A stretch of 64,000 bases of DNA from Saccharothrix sp. ALI-22-I (GCF_001984175.1 NZ_MTQP01000044.1:1-64000), one strand, 5' to 3'; shown: positions 39,174-48,282, counted from the stretch's first letter. The notes: generated by a model not told the origin, from the letters alone. A program made the numbers and translations.

Positions 39174-40532
39174 TCACCGTCGCACGGTGGCGGTGGCGTA
39201 GCCGTCCGGGTACCAGCCCCAGTAGTCCTTGTACCGCACGGTGAACTTGGTGGTGCCGAACGGCAGCGCGTAGGTCAGGGAGTGGGGTCCGCCGTCGGCC
39301 ATCGGACCCCGCCAGAACTCCCGCTCCGGCCCGCCGTTGGTGGACGCGGTGATCCACCAGAAGTCGTTCTCGCCGGTCGGGCTGGTCCAGTCGACCGTGA
39401 TGTACGCGGTGGACCGGTTTCCGCCGGTGCCGGGGGCGGCCGTCACGGAGAGGTCGCTGACCGGCGCGTTCGGCGGGCGTGCCGGGCCGAAGGAGTGCAG
39501 TAGCTGCACGTCCTGGTACACGTCGTCGTAGCTGACCGCCCAGGCCCGGGTGCCGTTGCGGTTGACCAGCAGGGTGCCGTCCCACAGCGTGTCGTCGATG
39601 TGGAAGTCGACGGCGTACTTCGGGGTCGTGCCGTCCCGGTCGTAGAGGTAGACGTCCGGGTCGCCGTTGCCGGTGTTCGCCTTGCCGATCGCGACCGTCG
39701 AGCCGTCACCCGACCACGCCGCGTCGGCAGGGTAGGCGCCGCTGGGGTACACCAGCGCGTCGGACAGGTCCGGGACCCGGTAGGCGCGGTGCTCGTACGG
39801 GTTGCCCACGGTCTGCACCACCTGCGTGCCGTCCGGGCTGAGGGCGTAGTCGCGCAGATTGCTCCCGGTGTCGTCGCGACGGGCGACGATCCTCGGTGTC
39901 GCACCGGAGACGTCGATGACGTAGGTGGTCACCGGCGAGTACCCGGTGTCACCGGCCACCAGCAGTCCGGGCGCGCCCGGGCTCGCGTCGATGACCGGCC
40001 GGTAGTCCGGTCCCCCGGTGTACACCACGGGCGCGGTACCCGGCTGCGACCACACCAGCAGCCCGCCGGAGCCGATCCCGCAGTCCACGAACCCGCCGAC
40101 GACCTTGCCGCCGCTCGGTTCGACGGTGTAGACGCACGCGCCGTCCGGTGCGGGGTAGGTCGCGCTGACCGTCAGCGTGTCGGCGTCCAGCGCGGTCACC
40201 CCCGCGAAACCCCGCGCCGCGAGCAGGGTGCCGCGGTCGTCGCTGAGCGCCAGGTCGGAGAGGTCGGTGACCGCGGACACCTGCGTGACGAGCCGCCCGT
40301 CGAGATCCGTGACGACCAGCGGGTGGCCGCCGCCGACCCCCTGCGCCACGTACAGCCGGCCGCGGTCCTCGTCCAGTTCGATCGCCCGGAGGTCCGCCAC
40401 GGGTAGCTGCGCACCGACGCTCTTCAGGACGTCGACACCGTCTGCGGCGGCCTCCGCGGTCACGTTCGCAGGCGTCAACAGGCCCATCGTCAACCCGACC
40501 ACAACCGCGCCGATACCCAACCCGCGCATCAC
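39174..40532 (-). CDS. Secreted beta-propeller protein with C-terminal beta-sandwich
   Basis: A 452-residue exported protein: signal peptide to about residue 30 (IGAVVVGLTMGLLTP ... AEAAAD), then blades of WD40/NHL-like repeats (RAIELDEDRGRLYVAQGVGG, LSDLALSDDRGTLLAARG, LRDYALSPDGTQVVQTVG, ADAAWSGDGSTVAIGKANTG). From about residue 350 comes a fibronectin-like module (VSDLSVTAAPG ... YITVDWTSPTGEN ... TKFTVRYKDYWGWYPDGY). It probably binds proteins or glycans outside the cell. No enzyme residues are apparent. Confidence 0.75.
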   Translation of the reverse strand: MMRGLGIGAVVVGLTMGLLTPANVTAEAAADGVDVLKSVGAQLPVADLRAIELDEDRGRLYVAQGVGGGHPLVVTDLDGRLVTQVSAVTDLSDLALSDDRGTLLAARGFAGVTALDADTLTVSATYPAPDGACVYTVEPSGGKVVGGFVDCGIGSGGLLVWSQPGTAPVVYTGGPDYRPVIDASPGAPGLLVAGDTGYSPVTTYVIDVSGATPRIVARRDDTGSNLRDYALSPDGTQVVQTVGNPYEHRAYRVPDLSDALVYPSGAYPADAAWSGDGSTVAIGKANTGNGDPDVYLYDRDGTTPKYAVDFHIDDTLWDGTLLVNRNGTRAWAVSYDDVYQDVQLLHSFGPARPPNAPVSDLSVTAAPGTGGNRSTAYITVDWTSPTGENDFWWITASTNGGPEREFWRGPMADGGPHSLTYALPFGTTKFTVRYKDYWGWYPDGYATATVRR

Positions 40533-40659
40533 GACCCCTCCCCGTGCTCCGCCCAGACCCCGGCGAGGAGGATAGCCATGATCAGTTCCGCCCGGTAACC
40601 CCGAGATGGTCAGGTCGTCACGCGGAACGTGACGTCGCCGCGTTCGGTCGAAGTGGTGA

Positions 40660-41775
40660 TCACCCCGGCGACCGGCCGTCGAGCGCCGTCGCGGTCAGCC
40701 AGGGTGCGCCGTCACCGGCCATGCTGCCGTAGAACGGGTTGCCCTCGGTGATCTCGCCCCGGCCGACCACCCGCCCGGTGAACGCGGAGGCGTAGACGGC
40801 GGCCACGAACTCCATGGTCACCCGCGTGTCGGCGGTGGAGATCGGTGGCGTCTCGCCGGCGTCGAGGGCGTCGAGCACGGCGGCGAACTGGGCGGTGTGA
40901 CCGCTGGGCGTGTCCGGCGGATCGCCCGCCCACGCCGAGGTGACGTCAGGGGCGCCGGGTGCGGCGGTCACCCGCCAGTGGGCGTCCGAGTAGCCGTAGA
41001 GGTGCTCCAGGTCCACGGTGGCCCGTTCGAAGTCGAAGCGCAGCTGGCTGGTCTGGCGCGGCGAGACCACCGAGTTGACCACGGTGGCCACCGCGCCGGA
41101 GTCGAACCGCACGAGCGCGGCGGACACGTCCTCGGTGTCGGTCGGCCGGGCCTGGCGGGCGGCGACCGCCGTGACGCTGGTCCACTGGCCCAGGATCGAC
41201 AGCAGCAGGTCGAACTGGTGGATGCCGTGCCCCATCGTCGGCCCGCCACCCTCCAGCTCCCAACTCCCCCGCCACGGGACCGCGAAGTAGTCGTCGTCGC
41301 GGAACCACAGGGTGTTCGCCGACGCCAGCAGCGGCCTGCCCAACGTGCCCTCGGCCAGCAGGCGCCGCAACCGGACCGCCCCGGAGCCGAACCGGTGTTG
41401 GAACACGGTGGCCACCGGCACCCCGGCTGCGGCCTCGGCGACCCGCAGGCGGTCGAGTTCGGCCAGCGACAGCACCGGCGGCTTCTCGACCACGGGCGAC
41501 GCGCCGGCCGCCAGGCACTCCAGCGCGAGCGGCAGGTGGGAACCCGGTGGCGTGCACAGGTGGACCAGGTCGGGCCGTTGCGCGTCGAGCAGGTCGGCCA
41601 GGCTCGGGTAGGTGGGCACGTCCCACGTCGCGGCGAAGGCCGACGCCCGGTCGGGCTCGATGTCGACGGCCCCGACGAGGCGGGCTCGGCCGGCCGACCG
41701 CGCGACCGCCTCGGCGTGGGCCGTGGCGATCGCGCCCGTGCCGACGATCGCGCAGGTGTAGGTGCGAGTTGTCAC
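40660..41775 (-). CDS. Gfo/Idh/MocA-family oxidoreductase
   Basis: A 371-residue NAD(P)-dependent sugar dehydrogenase. The N-terminal Rossmann fold has GTGAIATAHAEAVAR and VGAVDIEPDRASAFAA. The EKP motif is present as VVEKPPVLSLAEL. The C-terminal domain has ANTLWFRDDDYFAVPWRGSW and the catalytic-type GHGIHQFDLLLSILG. The GTG at 41775 overlaps the cupin gene stop (GTGA). The last codons diverge from the family. The +1 frame just past the stop reads GRPVAGVITTSTERGDVTFR, so the 3' end may be altered. Confidence 0.88.
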   Translation of the reverse strand: MTTRTYTCAIVGTGAIATAHAEAVARSAGRARLVGAVDIEPDRASAFAATWDVPTYPSLADLLDAQRPDLVHLCTPPGSHLPLALECLAAGASPVVEKPPVLSLAELDRLRVAEAAAGVPVATVFQHRFGSGAVRLRRLLAEGTLGRPLLASANTLWFRDDDYFAVPWRGSWELEGGGPTMGHGIHQFDLLLSILGQWTSVTAVAARQARPTDTEDVSAALVRFDSGAVATVVNSVVSPRQTSQLRFDFERATVDLEHLYGYSDAHWRVTAAPGAPDVTSAWAGDPPDTPSGHTAQFAAVLDALDAGETPPISTADTRVTMEFVAAVYASAFTGRVVGRGEITEGNPFYGSMAGDGAPWLTATALDGRSPG

Positions 41776-42542
41776 GAAGGGTGCTCCTCGTCGGCTGCCG
41801 GTCCGAGTCCTGTGGGCTTGGCGTACGGCACGGCGTTGGCCACGTCGTGGGGGCGCAGGCGTCCGCACATGCCGAACACCCGTGCCGGTTCGGGTGCCTG
41901 GAACACGGCCGCCCGTTCGAGGTGCCCGGCCACGCCGACGGCCAGGTCGGTCGTCACGGCGAGGCCGGTCTCGGCCTGGCCGAGCGGGCCGTCGCGCACG
42001 ATCGCCGCCCAGGTCCCGGCACGACCCCGGACCAGCGCGGCCGCCGCGGCGTGGAACTCCCGCAGCGGGGTCTGGTCCCCGCCGCGGATCGCGTCCCGGA
42101 TGCGGGTGAAACCCTCCACCGCGAGATCGCGGCGCCTGCGGGCGTCGGCGGCGCGTTCGGCCTCCGTCGCCCGGTGCGGCAGGGTCGCCGCGGCGCGGTA
42201 GCGGTCCGGGTCGGCGACGACGTCGGGCGGGAACGTCATGACCGCGTCACCGGCCTCGGGCAGTCCGGCGTTGTCCATCAGCACGACCACCTGGAGGCCG
42301 CCGTGGTTGACGGCGCGGTGGATGGTGCCGGGGGTGAACCAGACGACCGAACCGCGGCCGAGCGGGATCTCGCGGCAGCGGTCGAGGTTCACCGCGTGCA
42401 GTTCGCCCTCCCCGCCCACGACCACGTAGCACTCGGTCGAGGCGAGGTGCATGTGCGGGCTGCCGCCGACGACACCGTCGGGAGCGGCGTCGTCGTAGAC
42501 GTCGAGGAAGGACAACGACGTCCCGCCGGGGAACGTGCTCAC
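41772..42542 (-). CDS. Cupin domain protein
   Basis: A 256-residue protein. The cupin barrel occupies residues about 15-100, with metal-binding histidines in GGSPHMHLASTECYVVVGGE (H-x-H ... E) and GTIHRAVNHGG. The C-terminal half is helical (ATEAERAADARRRRDLAVEG) with no recognised domain. GTGA overlaps on both sides tie it to the PmoA-like gene upstream and the Gfo/Idh gene downstream, so it probably binds or isomerises a sugar handled by both. Confidence 0.8.
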   Translation of the reverse strand: MSTFPGGTSLSFLDVYDDAAPDGVVGGSPHMHLASTECYVVVGGEGELHAVNLDRCREIPLGRGSVVWFTPGTIHRAVNHGGLQVVVLMDNAGLPEAGDAVMTFPPDVVADPDRYRAAATLPHRATEAERAADARRRRDLAVEGFTRIRDAIRGGDQTPLREFHAAAAALVRGRAGTWAAIVRDGPLGQAETGLAVTTDLAVGVAGHLERAAVFQAPEPARVFGMCGRLRPHDVANAVPYAKPTGLGPAADEEHPS

Positions 42543-43477
42543 GCGGACTCCTCCCGCCGCGTCGGGTCGCCTGCGTGACGCATGACGTCCCGCACGGACC
42601 CGGCCAGGGACTTCGCGTCCTCCGCGCCGCCGTCTGCCACCCCGGTGCCGTAGCTGAACCGCACGGTGTCGCCGTCGGCGACGACGAGCTCCTCGCTGAA
42701 GAACGGCGCCGGGTTGAGGCAGGCGAAGTCCTCGGAGCGGGTGAACCAGCGCGGCGGGTGGTGCGGGTTGTCCTCGTGGTCGACCACGAGGACCAGGGAC
42801 TCCGCGTCGTCGCCGTCGTGACGACCCGCGAAGGCCATCCACTCGGCGCGGTGGCCGCGCAACTCGTCGCCGCCCACGCCGTCGGGCGTGACGACGTTCC
42901 CGCCCGTGAACGAGCGCGGACCGCGCCAGAACAACCCGCCGTACCCGGCGTTCTCCCGGCCGCGGGTGGTCGGCGAACCGAAGGCGATCTCCTGGCCGGA
43001 GGTGTTGGTCATCGCGGTGTCGAAGGTCAGCGCCCAGGCCGCGTCCGACAGCAGGGTGGCGGTGATCGTCCGGCGTTCGGTGATGACGGTGTGCCCGGAC
43101 TGGGTGATCCAGTCCAACTCGTGGGCGAACCAGGCGGTGTCCCCTTCAACGCCGATGTCGACCAGGCGGCGGTGCTGCTGGGTGCCGTTGTTGTCCAACT
43201 GCACGTAGGACCGTCCGTGGACGTAGGTCGGACCACCCCAGAAGTTCTCGTCGCCGACGTTCGGCAACGACCAGGCGATGCCCTTGTGCCAGACGTGGTC
43301 GTGCGGCCGGAACAGGCTCACCAGCCGTCCGGCCCGGGTGCGGACCGGGTGCAGGAACGGTTTGGGCGACTCCAGCCTCGGGGTGTCGGGCACGTAGACG
43401 TAGCGGACGAGGTCGACTGCCCCGTCACCTATGGTCAGGGAAGACCCGACGTCGTGTCGGACCGCGAGTGCGCTCAA
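42539..43477 (-). CDS. PmoA (DUF6807) family protein
   Basis: A 312-residue protein with the family pattern: VRYVYVPDTPRLESPKPFLH, LVSLFRPHDHVWHKGIAWSL with clustered histidines, GGLFWRGPRSF and the C-terminal EEL-VADGDTVRFSYG. Such proteins occur widely in sugar-use clusters next to Gfo/Idh dehydrogenases, but their reaction is not established. The TTG at 43477 is chosen because AGGAGAAGG precedes it by five bases. It is the first gene of a three-gene operon behind a LacI-type operator. Confidence 0.82.
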   Translation of the reverse strand: MSALAVRHDVGSSLTIGDGAVDLVRYVYVPDTPRLESPKPFLHPVRTRAGRLVSLFRPHDHVWHKGIAWSLPNVGDENFWGGPTYVHGRSYVQLDNNGTQQHRRLVDIGVEGDTAWFAHELDWITQSGHTVITERRTITATLLSDAAWALTFDTAMTNTSGQEIAFGSPTTRGRENAGYGGLFWRGPRSFTGGNVVTPDGVGGDELRGHRAEWMAFAGRHDGDDAESLVLVVDHEDNPHHPPRWFTRSEDFACLNPAPFFSEELVVADGDTVRFSYGTGVADGGAEDAKSLAGSVRDVMRHAGDPTRREESA

Positions 43478-43549
43478 AGGTCCTTCTCCTCGCAACGGTT
43501 TCGAATGCGGCGACGGCGGGTGCAGCCGACTCTCGGCGTGCGCGTGTAT

Positions 43550-43563
43550 GGAAAGCGCTTTCC
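43550..43563. promoter_or_regulatory. LacI-type operator in front of the PmoA-cupin-Gfo operon
   Basis: GGAAAGCGCTTTCC is a perfect 14-base palindrome 73 bases upstream of the TTG start, flanked by T and G. GAAAGCGCTTTC is the classical core bound by LacI-family sugar repressors in actinobacteria. The regulator is not adjacent. Confidence 0.7.
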
Positions 43564-43725
43564 GAGGCAGTATCGAACGCCGCCGGAAGACTCGTCAAGG
43601 TGGACCCGCGGTCACCGGCGCCGCTCGGGCGCTCCCGCTGTCTGCGGCGTGCGGAGTGGCGCTGCGCAGTAAGGCGACGGCGACCGTCCTGACCTGACGC
43701 GCGGAACCCGGTTGGTGCTCAGGTT

Positions 43726-43800
43726 TCACGTGTGGGGACGATGGTCGAGTCCCGAAGGATTTGCCCCAGATCCAGGTCGTGCGCCCGCGTGGGGACAGCG
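43726..43800 (-). pseudogene. LacI-family C-terminal tail
   Basis: The minus frame ends LDLGQILRDSTIVPTRET before a stop, resembling the last strand of LacI-type ligand domains (V-x-R-x-ST-x-P-P). Nothing upstream continues the domain, because the zinc dehydrogenase gene now occupies that place. The evidence is short. Confidence 0.4.
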
Positions 43801-43824
43801 CGCCGTCAGTGAACAGGAGCCGCT

Positions 43825-44931
43825 GTGATCTCCGCCGTCGTCATGCCCGGACCCGACGCACCGCTCGAACTCCGCTCGTTCGCCCGCCCCGAACTGGAGC
43901 CGGGCGCGGTCCTGTTGCAGACCCTCGGGAGCGAGGTGTGCGGTACCGACGCGCACCTGTGGAAGGGACAGCTCGCGGGCGTGCCGTACCCGATCATTCC
44001 CGGCCATGTCAGCGTGGGACGGATCAGCGCGCTGGGCCCGGTCGACGCCACGGGCGAGGCCGCCCGGGACGTGTCCGGAGCCCCGCTGCGGGTCGGGCAG
44101 ATCGTGACGTTCCTCGACGTGTACGGGACGTGCGGGCGCTGCTGGTACTGCACCGTCGGCCACGCCACCACCCGCTGTCCGGAGCGGAAGGTGTACGGGG
44201 TCACGCTCTCTGCCGACGACGGACTGCTCGGCGGCTGGGCGGAGTACATCCACCTGAAGCCGGGCGTCCACGTGATCCCGTTGCCCGATGAGCTGGACTG
44301 GCGCGCGTTCCTCTCCGGAGGCTGCGGCATGCCGACCGCTCTGCACGCCGTGACGCTCGGTGAGATCGCCTTCGGCGACACGGTCGTGGTTCAGGGCGCA
44401 GGACCTGTCGGGCTGTGCGCTGCCGTCCTCGCCCAGCTGCGCGGTGCCGGATCGGTGATCGTCATCGGAGGGCCTGAGGTCAGACTGGACGCGGCGACCC
44501 GGTTCGGCGCCGACACCGTCATCGACATCGGCACGACGACTCCGGACGAGCGGATCGCGGCAGTTCGGGAAGCGACCGGAGGACGCGGCGCGGACGTCAC
44601 CATCGAGGCGACCGGGGTGCCCTCGGCGGTGCCCGAGGGCATGCGGCTCACCCGGGACGCGGGGCGGTACGTGATCGTCGGGCAGTACACCGACGCCGGT
44701 GAGACGACGTTCAACCCGCACCTGGACCTGAACCAGAAGCACCTGGACATCCGTGGCTGCTGGGGTAGCGACGTGGGGCACGTGTACCGAGCGGTCCGGG
44801 TCATGGCCCGGTACGGGCGGATCTTCCCGTGGACCGACCTCATCAGCAAGGAGTACCGCCTCGATGAGGCACAGGCCGCGCTGGAGGACGTCGCCGCCCA
44901 ACGCGTGGTGAAAGCGCTCATCGTGCCCTGA
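43825..44931 (+). CDS. Zinc-dependent alcohol/polyol dehydrogenase (MDR)
   Basis: A 368-residue enzyme. The catalytic zinc ligand Cys is in SEVCGTDAHLW, with GH-E-like IIPGHVSVG. The structural zinc loop CGRCWYC ... TRCPE has all four cysteines. The Rossmann motif is VVQGAGPVGLCAAVLAQLRG, followed by IGGPEVRLDAATRFGADTVI. The target is probably a polyol or sugar alcohol. GTG start with CAGGAG eight bases upstream. A hairpin 12 bases after the stop ends the unit. Confidence 0.92.
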   Translation: MISAVVMPGPDAPLELRSFARPELEPGAVLLQTLGSEVCGTDAHLWKGQLAGVPYPIIPGHVSVGRISALGPVDATGEAARDVSGAPLRVGQIVTFLDVYGTCGRCWYCTVGHATTRCPERKVYGVTLSADDGLLGGWAEYIHLKPGVHVIPLPDELDWRAFLSGGCGMPTALHAVTLGEIAFGDTVVVQGAGPVGLCAAVLAQLRGAGSVIVIGGPEVRLDAATRFGADTVIDIGTTTPDERIAAVREATGGRGADVTIEATGVPSAVPEGMRLTRDAGRYVIVGQYTDAGETTFNPHLDLNQKHLDIRGCWGSDVGHVYRAVRVMARYGRIFPWTDLISKEYRLDEAQAALEDVAAQRVVKALIVP

Positions 44932-44942
44932 TCCGGCCCTCG

Positions 44943-44972
44943 CGCCGCCGGCGACTCGGCTTACCGGCGGCG
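44943..44972 (+). terminator. Hairpin after the zinc dehydrogenase gene
   Basis: CGCCGCCGG (44943-44951) pairs perfectly with CCGGCGGCG (44964-44972) around a 12-base loop, 12 bases after the stop codon. The following 280 bases up to the LacI gene contain no gene. Confidence 0.6.
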
Positions 44973-45189
44973 TGAACCGAGTCATGTCGACGCACGTGTT
45001 GTCCCTTCGGTTGATTCGAAGTGGGCGGCGTAGGTGCAGCCCAGCGACAACGGCTCACGGACGCCGCCGTCCGGAATGCGTGACGGGAGAACGGATCACC
45101 GCGAGCGCGGCGCCCGTTGAACGTCGAGCGCTCCGGGCCGCGCTATGAGCGGCCCGGGGTTGTGCTGTGGGCTTGGGCCCGACCCACAG

Positions 45190-45205
45190 GTCGAACCGGT
45201 TCGAC
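45190..45205. promoter_or_regulatory. Operator of the 45253 LacI repressor (copy 1)
   Basis: GTCGAACCGGTTCGAC is a perfect 16-base palindrome 48 bases upstream of the LacI start. An identical 16-mer stands before the glycoside hydrolase gene at 46337. The CG at its centre and the LacI gene between the copies point to autoregulation. Confidence 0.8.
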
Positions 45206-45228
45206 TTGCGACGTATCATCGGTGACCT

Positions 45229-45244
45229 GTTGAACCGGTTGAAC
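45229..45244. promoter_or_regulatory. Weaker operator copy next to the LacI start
   Basis: GTTGAACCGGTTGAAC keeps the core GAACCGGTT of the perfect site 39 bases upstream but breaks symmetry in the outer bases. It ends eight bases before the start codon, so a bound repressor would cover the ribosome binding region. Confidence 0.6.
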
Positions 45245-45252
45245 GGAGCCGC

Positions 45253-46263
45253 ATGAACATCGGTGAGATCGCCAAACGGGCGGGCGTGTCGCGCAGCACG
45301 GTGTCCTACGCGCTGAGCGGGAAGCGGCCGGTGTCGACGGCGACCGCGCGGCGGATCAACGAAGTCATCGACCAGCTGGGCTACCGGCCCAACGCCAGTG
45401 CGCGCGCGCTCGCCGAGGGGCGTACCCGCACGTTGAGCCTGGTGATACCGCCTGCCGGCAGGCGGCTCACCGATGTGCAGCTCGGCTTCGTCGCCAGCGT
45501 GGTGGAGGCGGCGGCCACCTACGACCTCGACGTGCTGCTGTCGCCCAGCGGCGGGGACCACGACCGGTCGTTCGAGCGGATCGTCACCGGGCGCCGGGTG
45601 GACGGCGTGATCCTGATGGAGATCCTGTTGGAAGACGCGCGGGTGGCGCGGCTGGAGCAGGCCGCGCTGCCGTTCGTGACGATCGGTCACGTCGAGCGCC
45701 CGGGCGCGTCCTGGTGGGTCGACGTGGACTACGAGGCGTTGATCAGGCGCTGTGTGCACCACCTGGCCGATCTCGGCCACGAGCACGTGGTGCTGGTCAG
45801 CCGGTCCGACGAGCTGGTGGCCGCCGGTTACGGTCCCGCGCTGCGTGCCACGGCCGGTTTCCTGGACGTCGCGGAGCAGCGGGGCCTGACCGGGCACGTG
45901 GTGTGCTGCGCCGACGAACCCGGTGCGGGCCAGGCGTGCTTCGAGGAGATCCGCCGGAACCGGCCGGAGGTCACCGCCCTGGTGACGATCAACGAGGCGG
46001 CGTTGCCGGGGCTCCAGCGGGCGTTGCACCACAGCGGACTGCACGTGCCCCGGGACCTGTCGATCACCGGCGTCATCGCCAAACGCCTGGCGGAGGACTT
46101 CAGCCCGCCGCTGACCGCCGCCGACGTGCCGGCCGAGGAGATGGCCCGGCTCGCCGTCGACCTGCTGGTCGAACGGATCGCCGACCCGGACGCGACGTCC
46201 CGGCACGCCCTGCTGGAGCCGGTCGTCTCCCTGCGGTCGAGCACGGGAGCCCGGCCGCGCTAG
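45253..46263 (+). CDS. LacI-family repressor of the adjacent glycoside hydrolase gene
   Basis: A 336-residue regulator: helix-turn-helix IGEIAKRAGVSRSTVSYALS then hinge LGYRPNASARALAEGR, and a periplasmic-binding-like domain (GRRVDGVILMEILLEDARVA, SITGVIAKRLAEDFSPPLTA, DVPAEEMARLAVDLLVERI). The hinge helix Ala-Arg-Ala-Leu-Ala fits minor-groove insertion at a central CG, as in the GAACCGGTTC palindromes in front of this gene and of the hydrolase gene that follows. Release by a plant-polysaccharide breakdown product is inferred. Confidence 0.93.
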   Translation: MNIGEIAKRAGVSRSTVSYALSGKRPVSTATARRINEVIDQLGYRPNASARALAEGRTRTLSLVIPPAGRRLTDVQLGFVASVVEAAATYDLDVLLSPSGGDHDRSFERIVTGRRVDGVILMEILLEDARVARLEQAALPFVTIGHVERPGASWWVDVDYEALIRRCVHHLADLGHEHVVLVSRSDELVAAGYGPALRATAGFLDVAEQRGLTGHVVCCADEPGAGQACFEEIRRNRPEVTALVTINEAALPGLQRALHHSGLHVPRDLSITGVIAKRLAEDFSPPLTAADVPAEEMARLAVDLLVERIADPDATSRHALLEPVVSLRSSTGARPR

Positions 46264-46265
46264 CC

Positions 46266-46289
46266 GGCCATCGAATCGATTCGACGGCC
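46266..46289. terminator. Quasi-palindrome after the LacI stop
   Basis: GGCC-A-TCGAATCGATTCGA-C-GGCC starts three bases after the LacI stop codon. The inner 14 bases are a perfect palindrome. It could serve as a terminator hairpin, or as a third binding site, since CGAATCGATTCG differs from the operator core only at the centre. Confidence 0.5.
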
Positions 46290-46336
46290 GGAAGCCGTTG
46301 CTTTGCATCACCTGTGTCACGTACGGTTTGCCACCA

Positions 46337-46352
46337 GTCGAACCGGTTCGAC
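46337..46352. promoter_or_regulatory. Operator of the 45253 LacI repressor (copy 2)
   Basis: GTCGAACCGGTTCGAC is identical over all 16 bases to the site at 45190. It lies 68 bases before the hydrolase start codon, a position suited to block transcription. Confidence 0.8.
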
Positions 46353-46419
46353 CTGTATCCGCCGATCCGGGTCCTCATGGTTCAACGGCGAACTTTCCTC
46401 CTCCCCCAAGGAGTCACGC

Positions 46420-48258
46420 GTGGACACGACACCTGACCGGCGGCGCAAGCGCCGTCGCGGCCCCGCCACCCTGCTCGCGATCGGTGCTCTGGTCGCCGCA
46501 TCCCTCGTCATGACGATGACGCCCGCCCAGGCCGGGGACGAGTCGATCGCCGTCGACTTCTCCGTCGCGGGTGGCTCCCCGACCTACCGGGCCTCCGGGT
46601 GGATCTACGGCATGACCGAGGACGCGGCGGGACCCGCGGACCACTTCTACCGCGACCTGAAGTTCCGCTACATGCGCGCCGGCGGGGCGCAGCTCGACGG
46701 CCCCGGTGGCTGGGTCTCCGGCAAGTACGACCGCCGGTGGAACGCGACCCGTGCGCAGATGGAGCGCACCCGGTCGTTGGGCGGCGAGTTCGTCCTGCTG
46801 CCCCACGACCTGTGGGGCGCGGACAGCTACCCGATCTCCCGCTTCCCCGGCGACAACGGCGACTGGACCGACTACGAGAACTTCCTCACCCGTCTGATCA
46901 ACGACGTGCGGGCGACGGGTATCCCGGTGCAGTGGGACCTCTGGAACGAACCCAACATCACGCCCTTCTGGAACCGCCCGCAGTCCCAGTACTTCGAGCT
47001 GTGGCGGCGCACGTACCAGCGCGTGCGGGCCGCGTTCCCGCAGCAGTTGATCGTGGGTCCGAGCTGCGCGTGCGTGCCGACGACCACGGGGGCGTTCTGG
47101 AACCAGTACCTGGACTTCATCAAGGCCAACAACGTGATCCCGGACATCATCAGCTGGCACTCGCTGCCGGGCGACCCGGTGGCGAACGTGGCGGCGGCGA
47201 ACACCACGCTCGGCTCGCGCGGCATCCCGCACCCGCGCCCGTACCAGATCAACGAGTACGGCGCGACGAACGAGCAGAACCCCGGTGACGGCTCCTGGTA
47301 CATCGCACGCCTGGAACGGGCGGGGGCCGACGGCCTGCGCGCCAACTGGGCGAGCGCGGGGAACCTGCACAACGACCTCGGCAACCTGCTCGTCCGGAAC
47401 TCGGCGGGGCAGCACCAGCCGAAGGGCGAGTGGTGGGTCTACCGCTTCTACGGCTCGCAAACCGGGCAGATCGTCAACGTCGTCCCCAGCCAGTCCTACG
47501 ACGCGTTCACCACGAAAGCGCCCGGCGTCGCGAAGATCCTGGTCGGCGGTGGCGGCACGACGGGCAACATCGCGGTGAACCTGCGGCGGCTGGACACCAC
47601 GAGCGGCATCGTGCAGAACAACCAGGTGCGCGTTGTCGCCCAACGCATCCCGAACAACGGTGGCGGCGCGGTGCAGGGCCCGGTCACCATCCAGAACTCC
47701 GTGGTGACCCTGTCCGGCAACGGCGCCACGGTCAACCTGCCGCACACCAACGTCGATGACGCGTTCACCATCACGCTCCTGCCGCCGTCGAGCAGCGGAG
47801 TCGCGTCCGTGGCCGTCGCCCAGCACTCGCAGCAGTGCCTGGACAACAGGAACCTGAGCACCGCCGACGGCAACCCGCAGCAGCAGTACTACTGCGAGGG
47901 CGGCGACCAGCAGTTGTGGAACTTCCGCCCGGTGTCCGGGGTGGCCAACACCTACACCGTCGTCAACCAGCAGACCGGCAAGTGCCTCGACGTCAACGGC
48001 TCGTCCACCGCCGACGGTGCCGCCGTCCACCAGTGGACCTGCGCGAGTGGGGCCCAGAACCAGCAGTTCGCGCTGCGGAAGGTCACCTACTCGGGCAACG
48101 ACGCCCACGACTACCAACTCGTGGCCCGGCACAGCGGCAAGTGCGTCGACGTCAGCCAGATCTCCACGGCCGCACGCGCCCCGATCCACCAGTGGACCTG
48201 CAACCCCGCCGGTCAGAGCAGCCCGCTCAACCAGACCTGGCGGCTCTTGGGCTTCTAG
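46420..48258 (+). CDS. Secreted clan A glycoside hydrolase (GH39-like) with ricin-type lectin domain
   Basis: A 612-residue exported enzyme. The very basic N-region (DRRRKRRRG) and hydrophobic core end at TPAQAG near residue 36. The TIM-barrel region has the acid/base Glu177 in WDLWNEPN and the probable nucleophile Glu279 in INEYG, the arrangement of clan A families such as GH39 and GH79. A beta-sandwich follows to about 460. The last 150 residues are a ricin beta-trefoil (CLDNRNLSTADGNPQQQYYC, GKCLDVNGSSTADGAAVHQW, GKCVDVSQISTAARAPIHQW). GTG start with AAGGAG. Family assignment within the clan is tentative. Confidence 0.82.
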   Translation: MDTTPDRRRKRRRGPATLLAIGALVAASLVMTMTPAQAGDESIAVDFSVAGGSPTYRASGWIYGMTEDAAGPADHFYRDLKFRYMRAGGAQLDGPGGWVSGKYDRRWNATRAQMERTRSLGGEFVLLPHDLWGADSYPISRFPGDNGDWTDYENFLTRLINDVRATGIPVQWDLWNEPNITPFWNRPQSQYFELWRRTYQRVRAAFPQQLIVGPSCACVPTTTGAFWNQYLDFIKANNVIPDIISWHSLPGDPVANVAAANTTLGSRGIPHPRPYQINEYGATNEQNPGDGSWYIARLERAGADGLRANWASAGNLHNDLGNLLVRNSAGQHQPKGEWWVYRFYGSQTGQIVNVVPSQSYDAFTTKAPGVAKILVGGGGTTGNIAVNLRRLDTTSGIVQNNQVRVVAQRIPNNGGGAVQGPVTIQNSVVTLSGNGATVNLPHTNVDDAFTITLLPPSSSGVASVAVAQHSQQCLDNRNLSTADGNPQQQYYCEGGDQQLWNFRPVSGVANTYTVVNQQTGKCLDVNGSSTADGAAVHQWTCASGAQNQQFALRKVTYSGNDAHDYQLVARHSGKCVDVSQISTAARAPIHQWTCNPAGQSSPLNQTWRLLGF

Positions 48259-48282
48259 CGGTCATCAGGTACCCGACCGCTC

